A DNA stretch of 64,000 nucleotides, taken from contig NZ_CP049780.1 of assembly GCF_011193355.1 (NCBI RefSeq), positions 2,664,262-2,728,261 of the forward strand, in the 5' to 3' direction. The notes below the pieces were generated by a model. The model did no database searches and was not told the origin of the DNA. It saw only the letters and a list, made by a program, of their open reading frames with translations. The position numbers and the translations under genes are program-made. Numbering within the stretch: position 1 is the stretch's first letter; the number at the start of each line of letters is the position of its first letter. Source of the stretch: Streptomyces sp. JB150 (GTDB lineage Bacteria; Actinomycetota; Actinomycetes; Streptomycetales; Streptomycetaceae). Of the stretch, positions 43,671-51,065 are shown one piece after another.

Positions 43671-45173
43671 ATGCCCGACACGCCGCCGCCCGTTCCCCCC
43701 ACCCCGCCGATCCCGCTCTCCGCCCTTCTCGCGCGCGAGGACCTGGCCCTGCGCCAGATCGCCGGGCCGCCGGCCGCGGACGTCTCGGTCCACTCCGCGC
43801 ACACCTCGGAGATGTCCGACCCCTACCCGTACATCCTGGGCGGCGAGCTGCTGCTGACGGCGGGCGTGCACATCCCGCAGGCGGCGGGCTCGGACGGGGG
43901 GGCCTCGGGCCCGAGCGGAGCCGGGGGTTCGGCGGGCTACTTCGACGCGTACGTCTCACGTCTGGTCGAGGCCGGCGGCGCGGCGCTGGGCTTCGGCCTC
44001 GCCCCGGTGCACGACACGGTCCCACGCGCCCTGGTCGCCGCCTGCGAGACGTACGGCCTGCCCCTCCTGGAGGTGCCCCCGCAGACCACCTTCTCCGGTG
44101 TCGCCCGCGCCGTCTGGCAGCTGATGGCCCAGGCCCGCCTGGCGGAACTGCGCCGGGTGACCGAGGCCCAGCAGAGCCTCGCCGCCGCGGCGGCCCGCCC
44201 GGACCCGGTCCCGTCGGTCCTGCGCCGGCTGGCCCAGCGGGTCGCGGGCAGGGCGGTGCTGTACGGCCCGGAGGGGACGGAGATCGCGGCGGCGGGCCGG
44301 GCCCCGGACGAGGCGGCGCTGACGGCCCTCGCCGACCTGGTCCACGTCCTGACCGCGCGCGCCTCCGCCACCACCGCCACCGACACCGTCGCGGGCACCC
44401 ATCTCGCGGTCTACGCCCTGGGCACCGGCCAGGGCTTCGTCCTCGGCGTGGCCTCCCCGCACCGGGACCCCGGCGACCACACCATCGCGTCCGTCGCCGC
44501 CGTCCTCCTCGCCCTCCTCACCGGCGGGCACCAGAGCGGCACCGGCGCCGCCCGCTCCTCCGCCCTGGTCCGGCTGCTCCTGGGCGCCCCGCCCGAGGAG
44601 GTCGCGCCCCTCCTCGGCGCGACGGACCACTGGCTCGTCGTCCACGCGGTCCCGCAGGCCGGGGCCGCCCCCGACCCGGTCGCGGCCGCCGCCCTGGGCA
44701 CGGCGCTGGGCTCCCCCCTGGTCGACACCGCGGGCGACGTCGTCCGCGTCCTCCTGCCCGCCGGGCACACCCCCGCCCCGCCCCCCGGCTGGACCCTCGG
44801 CGTCAGCGCCCCCGCCGGCCCGGACGCCCTGGCCGACGCGGACACCCAGGCGGCCCGCGCCCTCTCCCGCGCCCGCGCCACCCGCACCCCGGTGGTGCAC
44901 CACAACCCGCGCCCCACCCTGACGGACCTGGTCCCCCCAGCCGAGGCCGCCGCCCACGCCCGCGCCCTCCTGGCCCCCCTCGCCCCGCCCCTGCCCGAGA
45001 CCCTGCGCACCTGGCTCTCCCTGCACGGCAGCTGGGACCGCACCGCGGTCGCCCTCTCCGTCCACCGCAACACCGTCCGCCAGCGCATCGCGCGGTGCGC
45101 GGCGCTGCTGGGGGCGGACCTGGACGATCCGGATGTGCGCATGGAGTTGTGGTTCGCGTTGCGGCAGGTGTAG
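43671..45173 (+). CDS. PucR family transcriptional regulator
   Basis: 500 aa. An N-terminal PucR-type sensor (PLSALLAREDLALRQIAG, YILGGELLLTAGVHIP, GAALGFGLAPVHDTVP) is followed by a GGDEF-like middle and a C-terminal HTH (TLRTWLSLHGSWDRTAVALS and VHRNTVRQRIARCAALLG). The start ATG 43671 follows GGAGGA by 10 bases; ATG 43653 is an in-frame alternative. Divergent from the symporter operon with a 182-bp gap, it is the obvious candidate activator of that operon. Confidence 0.92.
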   Translation: MPDTPPPVPPTPPIPLSALLAREDLALRQIAGPPAADVSVHSAHTSEMSDPYPYILGGELLLTAGVHIPQAAGSDGGASGPSGAGGSAGYFDAYVSRLVEAGGAALGFGLAPVHDTVPRALVAACETYGLPLLEVPPQTTFSGVARAVWQLMAQARLAELRRVTEAQQSLAAAAARPDPVPSVLRRLAQRVAGRAVLYGPEGTEIAAAGRAPDEAALTALADLVHVLTARASATTATDTVAGTHLAVYALGTGQGFVLGVASPHRDPGDHTIASVAAVLLALLTGGHQSGTGAARSSALVRLLLGAPPEEVAPLLGATDHWLVVHAVPQAGAAPDPVAAAALGTALGSPLVDTAGDVVRVLLPAGHTPAPPPGWTLGVSAPAGPDALADADTQAARALSRARATRTPVVHHNPRPTLTDLVPPAEAAAHARALLAPLAPPLPETLRTWLSLHGSWDRTAVALSVHRNTVRQRIARCAALLGADLDDPDVRMELWFALRQV

Positions 45174-45256
45174 GCGGGGATCGGGCGGGCGTGATCCACA
45201 TCCCAGACCCCGCGACGTCAAGGACGGACACGCCCGACTGCCTCACAATGAGAACC

Positions 45257-46045
45257 ATGCCGATACCCGGGACCCCCAGCCGCGCCGAACTCGTCGACCA
45301 TCTCGTGAGGACCCGTATCGCGGGGGACGTCGCCACGCCCCGTGAGAACAACCTCTCGCACTACCGCCAGCTGGCGAACGGCAACCGCCACTACTGGCTC
45401 GGCCTGGAGCTGGGTGAGCGCTGGAGCGACGAGCAGGACGTGCTCGCGGTGATGGCGGAGCGGGCCGGGGTGAACGACGACCCGGAGTACCGGTACGGCC
45501 AGGACACCATCGACCCGGAGCTGACCGTCTCCGGGCTGGAGCGGATGGCGGCGCGGCTGCGCAAGGCGGCCGACGGGCGGCAGCGCGTGCTGTTCGCGAC
45601 CGGTCACCCGGGCGGGCTGCTCGACGTGCACCGGGCGACGGCCGCCGCGCTGCGGGCCGCGGGCTGCGAGATCGTCGTCATCCCGGACGGCCTCCAGACG
45701 GACGAGGGCTACGTCATGCAGTTCGCGGACGTGGCGGTGCTGGAGCACGGGGCGACCCTGTGGCACACCCACTCCGGCGAACCGATGAAGGCCATCCTGA
45801 CCGGGCTGGAGCGCGAGGGCCGTCCACTGCCCGACCTGGTCGTCGCCGACCACGGCTGGGCGGGGTACGCCGGGCAGCACGGGGTGGACTCGGTGGGCTA
45901 CGCCGACTGCAACGACCCGGCGCTGTTCCTCGCCGAGGCGGAGGGCACCGTCCAGGTGACGGTGCCGCTCGACGACCACGTGGTCAGTCCTCGGTACTAC
46001 GATCCGATGACGGCGTACCTCCTGGCGGAGGCGGGGCTGGCATAG
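45257..46045 (+). CDS. Phosphatase-family protein
   Basis: 262 aa, cytosolic. I recognise the conserved actinobacterial family usually annotated as 'phosphatase' from its opening SRAELVDHLVRTRIAG, RENNLSHYRQLANGNRHYWL, LFATGHPGGLLDVHRATAAA, VLEHGATLWHTHSGEPM, VVADHGWAGYAGQ and YADCNDPALFLAE. His, Asp and Ser/Thr clusters (GHPGG, HTHS, DHGW, DDH) could bind metal. The biochemical role is not clear from the sequence. The last 62 bp overlap a gene on the other strand. ATG 45257 is chosen; ATG 45248 lies in frame just ahead. Confidence 0.78.
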   Translation: MPIPGTPSRAELVDHLVRTRIAGDVATPRENNLSHYRQLANGNRHYWLGLELGERWSDEQDVLAVMAERAGVNDDPEYRYGQDTIDPELTVSGLERMAARLRKAADGRQRVLFATGHPGGLLDVHRATAAALRAAGCEIVVIPDGLQTDEGYVMQFADVAVLEHGATLWHTHSGEPMKAILTGLEREGRPLPDLVVADHGWAGYAGQHGVDSVGYADCNDPALFLAEAEGTVQVTVPLDDHVVSPRYYDPMTAYLLAEAGLA

Positions 46046-46550
46046 GCGACACCCGGAGCGACGGACGGCCGGCCGCCTCCCCTGCCACGTCTCCTGCCGC
46101 CTCCCCCGGCAACGTGACGACGCCTCCGATCTCCTGACCGACCCGGGCCTGTCCCGTGAGGAACGCCAGCCGCTTCAGCAGGGTGTACCCCTCGGCCAGC
46201 ACCGCCTCATGGCCCGCGTAGGACTCCAGGTTGAGCACGGCCGCCTCGACATGACCGATCTCGCTGACGAGCATCGGTATGCCCGGGCGGCCCAGTGCGT
46301 GCGCGGCGCCGGCGCGTTCGTGGAGCGCCGGTACGAGCGGGGAACCGCTGGCGTCGGCGATCGTCGCCGCGGAACCGCCGCTGAGCGCACGCAACTGCGC
46401 CCGGGCGTGGAGGGTGACGCGTTCGATCGCCCGCAGCTCGTCCATGGTGATCTCGAACGCCAGCTGCGGCCGTGGCGCGGCGGCCGGGGCGTCCTTGGCA
46501 GCGCGCTTGCGGCGCCTTCCGAAGATCCACACGGCGAGGAGTCTCCTCAC
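45984..46550 (-). CDS. Hypothetical protein
   Basis: 188 aa. A basic N-terminus (RRLLAVWIFGRRRKRAAKDA) is followed by a helical core (LAFEITMDELRAIERVTLHA, EIGHVEAAVLNLESYAGHEA, LAEGYTLLKRLAFLTGQARV) and a Pro/Ser-rich tail of about 40 aa. The core may be a real conserved domain; the tail reads through the end of the convergent phosphatase gene, so the true stop context is a 62-bp head-on overlap. The family is not recognised. Confidence 0.6.
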   Translation of the reverse strand: MRRLLAVWIFGRRRKRAAKDAPAAAPRPQLAFEITMDELRAIERVTLHARAQLRALSGGSAATIADASGSPLVPALHERAGAAHALGRPGIPMLVSEIGHVEAAVLNLESYAGHEAVLAEGYTLLKRLAFLTGQARVGQEIGGVVTLPGEAAGDVAGEAAGRPSLRVSPMPAPPPPGGTPSSDRSTED

Positions 46551-46656
46551 GAACGGGCAGCCACGAGCACGCCGAAGCGACGGGTGTCGGTACGGCGAAC
46601 ACCGTGACAGCGCGGGTCAGATGGCGTGGGGAGACCGAAAGCGACCCTTCTGACAG

Positions 46657-46672
46657 CAACAAGCGCTTTCGA
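46657..46672. promoter_or_regulatory. Orphan LacI-type operator
   Basis: CAACAAGCGCTTTCGA, centred on AAGCGCTT, shares CAAGCGCTTTC exactly with the site at 4174-4184. It lies about 107 bp upstream of the minus-strand hypothetical gene (start 46550) and no LacI gene is near, so it may be a second target of the 4601 regulator or of another LacI protein. Confidence 0.45.
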
Positions 46673-46773
46673 TAATAGAGGTAGAAAGATAAACGAGGTC
46701 CGAATCAGGACTTACGAGAGTGTGACGGCGTACGCGGGCGGTGACGCCGAGCAGGGGCGCCCGTCTCCGGGAA

Positions 46774-46809
46774 CACGATGTGCGGTCCCGTTCGAGACCG
46801 CACATCGTG
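46774..46809. terminator. Strong hairpin terminator after the repeat protein
   Basis: CACGATGTGCGGTC (46774-46787) and GACCGCACATCGTG (46796-46809) form a perfect 14-bp stem with an 8-base loop. It is 17 bp past the stop of the minus-strand Asp/His/Gly-repeat gene. Confidence 0.85.
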
Positions 46810-46826
46810 CCTTTGCAGGTGCCGGA

Positions 46827-47225
46827 TCAGTCGTGGCCACCGTTGTCGTGATCGCCGTTGCCGCCACGGCCGTTGTCGTCGTGGTCGTCGTGGTCGCCAT
46901 TGCCGCCACGGCCGTTGTCGTCGTCGTAGTCGTGGTCGCCATTGCCGCCACGGCCGTTGTCGTCGTCGTAGTCGTGGTCATCGTGGTGGCCACGGCCGTT
47001 GTCGTCGTGGTCGTGGTGGTCACCGTTTCCGCCGCGACCCTTGTGATCGTCGCAGTCGTCGTCCCACCAGTCGTGCCTGTCGTCGTCGCAGTAGCGGCTG
47101 TGGCTGTACTCGTGGCCGGACGAGGACGCCGAAGCAGTTCCCGCCGTGCCTGCCGCGATACCACCGGTCATCAGCAGACCGGCGGCGGACGCCGCAACGA
47201 GGCGCTTGGCGCGTTGTGAACGCAT
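46827..47225 (-). CDS. Secreted Asp/His/Gly repeat protein
   Basis: 132 aa. A signal peptide (RSQRAKRLVAASAAGLLMTG, cleavage near ASA about residue 34) leads into a tail made almost only of Asp, His, Gly, Asn and Arg, with a 14-residue unit (GRGGNGDHDYDDDN) repeated about four times. This is strongly acidic and likely to bind divalent metal ions; it may also be an unstructured surface coating. ATG 47225 has GAAAGG nine bases upstream (ATG 47246 is possible). The 42-bp DNA repeats make copy number unstable. Confidence 0.8.
   Translation of the reverse strand: MRSQRAKRLVAASAAGLLMTGGIAAGTAGTASASSSGHEYSHSRYCDDDRHDWWDDDCDDHKGRGGNGDHHDHDDNGRGHHDDHDYDDDNGRGGNGDHDYDDDNGRGGNGDHDDHDDNGRGGNGDHDNGGHD
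46830..47030 (-). repeat. 42-bp tandem repeats inside the Asp/His/Gly gene
   Basis: About four copies encode the GRGGNGDHDYDDDN-type unit with synonymous drift (visible as TCGTCGTAGTCGTGGTC-type blocks on the plus strand). Repeat-length variation in frame (multiples of 14 residues) is expected. Confidence 0.75.
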
Positions 47226-47526
47226 GAGAAATACCTTTCGCTCCATCGTCTCCGCGGTCCCGGACGGGACCGGGGAACAGATGGCCGCGGCCGCACAAGC
47301 AGAACTGGCGCGGCACGGTCATGGGTATCGCCGCAGATTCATCTGAAGGAAAGAGCTCGACCGCCGACGCCTCCAGGCCACCCGCCCCGATTCACGGGCG
47401 AACGCTGGGGCCGTGTCCGCGCTACCGGACAGTGTCGGCCGGGCGTGCCGTGCTTGCGGCTTTCACTCACCCAGCCTAATCACTGACGGCCGCATCGGCA
47501 TCTGCACAGTCCGGGTTCCCGGCGGA
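47226..47526. other. Intergenic between repeat protein and tesB
   Basis: About 300 bp upstream of the minus-strand repeat gene and beyond the tesB stop. It holds no supported gene. The repeat-gene promoter should lie near 47230-47300, but I see no clear -35/-10 pair. Confidence 0.4.
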
Positions 47527-48399
47527 TCACCGGGGGACCCGGACCACGCCCTCCTGGATCACGGAAATGGCGAGCCGGCCGTCCCGGGTGTAGATGCGGG
47601 CCTGGCCGAGGCCGCGCCCGCCGTACGCCGACGGGGACTCCTGGTCGTACAGCAGCCACTCGTCGGCGCGGAACGGGCGGTGGAACCACATCGCGTGGTC
47701 CAGCGAGGCGCCGACCACGTCGCCGACGGCCCAGCCGCCGCGGCCGTGCGCGAGCAGGACCGAGTCGAGGAGCGTCATGTCCGAGACGTAGGTGGCCAGC
47801 GCGACGTGCAGCAGGGGGTCGTCGGCGAGCTTGCCGTTGGTGCGGAACCACACCTGGGAGCGGGGCTCGCGCGGGGCGCCGTAGTGGCCGAACGGCGGGT
47901 CGTCGACGTAGCGCAGGTCGACCGCGGCTCGCGCCTCGATGAACCGCTCCACGACCTCCGGGTCGAGGTGCGGGTAGCCGCGCAGCCGGTCCTCGCCGGT
48001 CGGCAGGGTCGCCGGGTCGGGGGCGGGCGGCATCGGCGCCTGGTGGTCCAGGCCCTCCTCGTCCGTCTGGAAGGAGGCGGACAGGCCGAAGATCGGCTTG
48101 CCGTGCTGGACCGCGACGACGCGGCGCGTGGTGAAGGAACGGCCGTCGCGCAGGCGGTCGACCGTGTACACGATGGGCGCGCCGGGGTCGCCGGTGCGCA
48201 GGAAGTACGCGTGCAGGGAGTGGGGCGTGCGGTCCGCGGGGACCGTACGGCCCGCGGCGACCAGCGCCTGTGCCGCGACCTGTCCGCCGAAGACCCGGGG
48301 GACGACGGCGGACCGGGAGCGGCCGCGGAAGATGTTCTCCTCGATCTGTTCGAGGTCGAGCAGATCGAGGAGGTCTTCGAGTGCCTGACTCATCGCCAC
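47527..48399 (-). CDS. tesB: Acyl-CoA thioesterase II
   Basis: 290 aa, double hot-dog fold. LDLLDLEQIEENIFRGRSR is the family N-terminus, then RVFGGQVAAQALVAAGRTV, HSLHAYFLRTGDP, and the C-terminal domain with DHAMWFHRPFRADEWLLYDQ and ESPSAYGGRGLGQARIYTRDG. It cleaves acyl-CoA to free acid and CoA and would recycle CoA or overflow acyl groups alongside the adjacent acyl-CoA dehydrogenase. GTG 48399 and ATG 48393 are alternative starts; neither has a good ribosome binding site. Confidence 0.92.
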   Translation of the reverse strand: MAMSQALEDLLDLLDLEQIEENIFRGRSRSAVVPRVFGGQVAAQALVAAGRTVPADRTPHSLHAYFLRTGDPGAPIVYTVDRLRDGRSFTTRRVVAVQHGKPIFGLSASFQTDEEGLDHQAPMPPAPDPATLPTGEDRLRGYPHLDPEVVERFIEARAAVDLRYVDDPPFGHYGAPREPRSQVWFRTNGKLADDPLLHVALATYVSDMTLLDSVLLAHGRGGWAVGDVVGASLDHAMWFHRPFRADEWLLYDQESPSAYGGRGLGQARIYTRDGRLAISVIQEGVVRVPR

Positions 48400-48423
48400 T
48401 CTGCGGGGTTCTGTGCGTGCCGC

Positions 48424-49581
48424 TTACAGCCCCATGTCCTTGGCGATGATCGTCTTCATGATCTCGCTGGTGCCGCCGTAGATGCGGTTGACGCGGTTGT
48501 CGGCGTACAGGCGGGCGATCGGGTACTCGTTCATGTAGCCGTAGCCGCCGTGCAGCTGGAGGCAGCGGTCGATCACGCGGTGCGCGACCTCGGTGCAGAA
48601 CAGCTTCGCGGAGGCGGCCTCGGCGGGGGTCAGCTCGCCGGCGTCGAGGGCTTCCAGTGCCCGGTCGGCGACGGCCTCGGCCGCGTCCACCTCGGCCTGG
48701 CAGGCGGCCAGTTCGAACTTGGTGTTCTGGAAGGCGGCGACGGGCTTGCCGAACACGGTCCGCTCCTGCACGTACTGCTTGGCGAACCGGACGGCGGCCT
48801 TGGCCTGCGCGTACGCGCCGAAGGCGATGCCCCAGCGCTCGGAGGGCAGGTTGGCGCCGAGGTAGGAGAAGCCCTTGTTCTCCTCGCCGAGCAGGTCCTC
48901 GACCGGGACCTTCACGTCGACGAACGCCAGCTCGGCGGTGTCGGAGACCTTCAGGCCCAGCTTGTCCAGCTTGCGGCCGACGGAGTAGCCCTCGGACTTG
49001 GTGTCCACGGCGAAGAGGGAGATGCCGTGGCGGCGGTCCTCTGCGGTGGGCGGGGCGGTGCGGGCGCAGACGATCACCTTGTCGGCGTGGACGCCGCCGG
49101 TGATGAAGGTCTTGGCGCCGTTGAGGACGTAGTGCGTGCCGTCCTCGCTGAGCTTGGCGGTGGTCTTCATGCCGGCCAGGTCCGAGCCCGTGCCCGGCTC
49201 GGTCATGGCGATGGCCCACATCTCCTCGCCGGAGACGAACTTGGGCAGGTAACGCTTCTTCTGCTCGTCGGTGGCGAGCATCTTGATGTACGGCAGCGCG
49301 AGCAGCACGTGCACGCCGGAGCCGCCGAAGGTGACGCCCGCGCGGGCGGTCTCCTCGTACTGGATCGCCTCGAACTTGTGCGTCTCCAGACCGGCGCCGC
49401 CGTACTCCTCCGGCACGTTGATGCCGAACAGGCCCAGCTCGGCGAGCTTGTAGTAGAACTCGCGCGGCGCCTGGCCGGCCTGGAACCACTCGTCGTAGAC
49501 CGGGACGACCTCGGCCTCGATGAAGGCGCGCAGGGTCTCCCGGAACGCCTCGTGATCCTCGTTGAACACCGTACGGCGCAC
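48424..49581 (-). CDS. Acyl-CoA dehydrogenase (long-chain-like)
   Basis: 385 aa. Domain order is helical N-terminus, beta domain with AIAMTEPGTGSDLAGMKTTA and FITGG, and C-terminal helical FAD domain with QLHGGYGYMNEYPIAR. In the YxGTS region the residue aligned to the MCAD catalytic Glu is Gly (RIYGGTSEIMKT), as in long-chain acyl-CoA dehydrogenases that use a glutamate earlier in the chain. It oxidises a fatty acyl-CoA to the enoyl-CoA with FAD. GTG 49581 has GGAGG eight bases upstream. It is 24 bp upstream of tesB, so co-transcription is likely. Confidence 0.93.
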   Translation of the reverse strand: MRRTVFNEDHEAFRETLRAFIEAEVVPVYDEWFQAGQAPREFYYKLAELGLFGINVPEEYGGAGLETHKFEAIQYEETARAGVTFGGSGVHVLLALPYIKMLATDEQKKRYLPKFVSGEEMWAIAMTEPGTGSDLAGMKTTAKLSEDGTHYVLNGAKTFITGGVHADKVIVCARTAPPTAEDRRHGISLFAVDTKSEGYSVGRKLDKLGLKVSDTAELAFVDVKVPVEDLLGEENKGFSYLGANLPSERWGIAFGAYAQAKAAVRFAKQYVQERTVFGKPVAAFQNTKFELAACQAEVDAAEAVADRALEALDAGELTPAEAASAKLFCTEVAHRVIDRCLQLHGGYGYMNEYPIARLYADNRVNRIYGGTSEIMKTIIAKDMGL

Positions 49582-49604
49582 GCCGCCACCTCCACCGGTA
49601 CGTA

Positions 49605-49621
49605 TCTAAGCGCTTGCTCAG
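49605..49621. promoter_or_regulatory. Palindromic operator upstream of the acyl-CoA dehydrogenase
   Basis: TCTAAGCGCTTGCTCAG lies 24 bp upstream of the GTG start and contains the palindrome AAGCGCTT within the arms CTAAGC/GCTTGC. It is a candidate TetR-family site for fatty-acid or acyl-CoA control. Confidence 0.5.
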
Positions 49622-49765
49622 CCTTACCGTACCGGCGAGTAGGGAGGGGAGTCCAGAGCGGGGCGGTGGTAACGCTCGTCACGCCCGCCGCGCCCACGGC
49701 CCCCTTCGGGCGCCGGTTCTGCGACGGGCGGGCGCCGGGTTCCCGACGGGCGGCGTGAGCCGCCG

Positions 49766-50356
49766 TCAGTCCCGCGCCTCCAGCGGCGGGCCGAGCCGGA
49801 TCCGGGTCACACAGTCCACGTCCTGCCGGAACTCCTCGCCCCCCTGGCGGTACCGGTAGCGGCAGCCGGTCAGGTCGCCGCGGACCGGTCCGGTGACCTT
49901 CACCCGCGCGGCGTAGAAGACGTCGGACACCTCCCGCGCGGGGACCCGGACCGGCCGGCCCGCGTGGTCGCGCAGCTTCGCCGGGCCGGGCATGCCGTTG
50001 CGCACGCCGATGGAGATGACCAGGGCATGTCCGCCTGTGTCCTCGGCGCTGACGGCCCGGCACCCGAGGTACTCCAGGCCCTCGGAGACCCGGGCGATCT
50101 CACCCTCAAGCAGCACGAGCGGCTCGTCCGAGGTGTTGGCCACGGCCGGCAGGCACACCCCGCACTCGCTTCCCGAGCGGGCATGAGGGCTGGTCACCTC
50201 TATGCCGCCCTGTCTTTCGCCATCCAGGGCGGTGCCGGGAGCGGCCGGGCCGAGGAGGGCCCACGGGCCGGCGGCGAGCGGCGCCGACAGGACGGCGACG
50301 GCGGCGAGCGGCCGTCTGCCGCGCCGGGCGGGTGCCCGCCCGGCGGGTGCGGTCAC
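49766..50356 (-). CDS. Hypothetical protein, one membrane segment or signal
   Basis: 196 aa. A hydrophobic segment lies near residues 16-36 (RPLAAVAVLSAPLAAGPWAL). The rest has CGVCLPAVANTSDEPLVLLE, LEYLGCRAVSAEDTGGHALV and RVPAREVSDVFYAARVKVTG, with a C-terminal GCRYRYRQGGEEF and DVDCVTRIRL. Cysteine pairs suggest an extracytoplasmic domain. The GTG overlaps the TetR stop (GTGA), so it is coupled to the regulator gene. Function unknown. Confidence 0.7.
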   Translation of the reverse strand: MTAPAGRAPARRGRRPLAAVAVLSAPLAAGPWALLGPAAPGTALDGERQGGIEVTSPHARSGSECGVCLPAVANTSDEPLVLLEGEIARVSEGLEYLGCRAVSAEDTGGHALVISIGVRNGMPGPAKLRDHAGRPVRVPAREVSDVFYAARVKVTGPVRGDLTGCRYRYRQGGEEFRQDVDCVTRIRLGPPLEARD

Positions 50357-50979
50357 CGCGCGGCGGCGTTGGCCCCCGCCGCCGCGAACGCCCCCCGTGC
50401 CATCCGGTGCAGCAGCTCCGCCGTGGCCCCGCGGCCCGGCAGGGAGCCGCGGCGGCCCAGGTGGGGGGTGGAGTTCAGCAGGCCGAAGACGGAGTGGACG
50501 GCCGAGCGGGCCGCCGGTTCGGCGAGGGCGGGGTAGACCTTGCGCAGGACGTCCACCCACAGTTCGACGTACTGCCGCTGGAGCTGGCGCACCAGCTTGC
50601 GGTCGCTCTCCCGGAGGCGGTCCAGCTCGCGGTCGTGCAGGGTGATGAGGGGACGGTCGTCGAGCGCGAAGTCGATGTGGCCCTCGATGAGCGAGTCGAG
50701 GACCGTCTCCGGGGCCGCCCCGTCGGCTCCCCCGGCGCCCTCCGCCTCCTTCAGGCGCTGCCTCGCCCCGGTCAGGAGCTGGCCGGAGATGCCGACCAGC
50801 AGCTCGGCGAGCATCGCGTCCTTGCCCGCGAAGTGGCGGTAGAGCCCGGGACCGCTGATGCCGACCGCGGCGCCTATCTCGTCCACGCCGACGCCGTGGA
50901 AGCCGCGCTCGGCGAAGAGCCGGGCGGCCTCCTTGAGGATCTGCTCGCGGCGGGTGGGGGCGTCGGTTCTCGTGGCCAT
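50353..50979 (-). CDS. TetR family transcriptional regulator of the leucine-catabolism operon
   Basis: 208 aa. The HTH is EQILKEAARLFAERGFHGVG and IGAAVGISGPGLYRHFAGKD. The C-terminal ligand domain of about 140 residues should accept an acyl-CoA. Divergent from the acyl-CoA carboxylase operon with an 86-bp gap that contains two TetR-like palindromes, it probably represses both directions until an acyl-CoA or related intermediate builds up. Confidence 0.92.
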   Translation of the reverse strand: MATRTDAPTRREQILKEAARLFAERGFHGVGVDEIGAAVGISGPGLYRHFAGKDAMLAELLVGISGQLLTGARQRLKEAEGAGGADGAAPETVLDSLIEGHIDFALDDRPLITLHDRELDRLRESDRKLVRQLQRQYVELWVDVLRKVYPALAEPAARSAVHSVFGLLNSTPHLGRRGSLPGRGATAELLHRMARGAFAAAGANAAAR

Positions 50980-51001
50980 GGAAGCAATTCTAGACAGGGA
51001 G

Positions 51002-51017
51002 GTTAGCGGTCGTTAAC
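51002..51017. promoter_or_regulatory. TetR-like operator 1
   Basis: GTTAGCGGTCGTTAAC: arms match at 6 of 7 positions. It is 23 bp from the TetR start. Confidence 0.7.
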
Positions 51018-51030
51018 CTGAAGGAAATGC

Positions 51031-51046
51031 GTTAACGCTCATTAAC
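51031..51046. promoter_or_regulatory. TetR-like operator 2
   Basis: GTTAACGCTCATTAAC is a second near-palindrome, centred 29 bp from operator 1 and ending 19 bp before the carboxylase ATG. The near-integer spacing of about 2.8 turns may allow two dimers to bind on adjacent faces. Confidence 0.7.
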
Positions 51047-51065
51047 AAGGTGAGGGGACCGCAGG

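Larger units (their letters stand above)
46551..46826. other. Intergenic with LacI-like site and terminator
   Basis: 276 bp with no gene. It includes an AT-rich stretch (46660-46700), an orphan LacI-type operator and a strong hairpin, both listed separately. Confidence 0.5.

Noticed and set aside
46820..47040. CRISPR-like array
   Set aside because: The repeats encode an in-frame 14-residue protein unit, lack unique spacers and lie inside a gene with a signal peptide.
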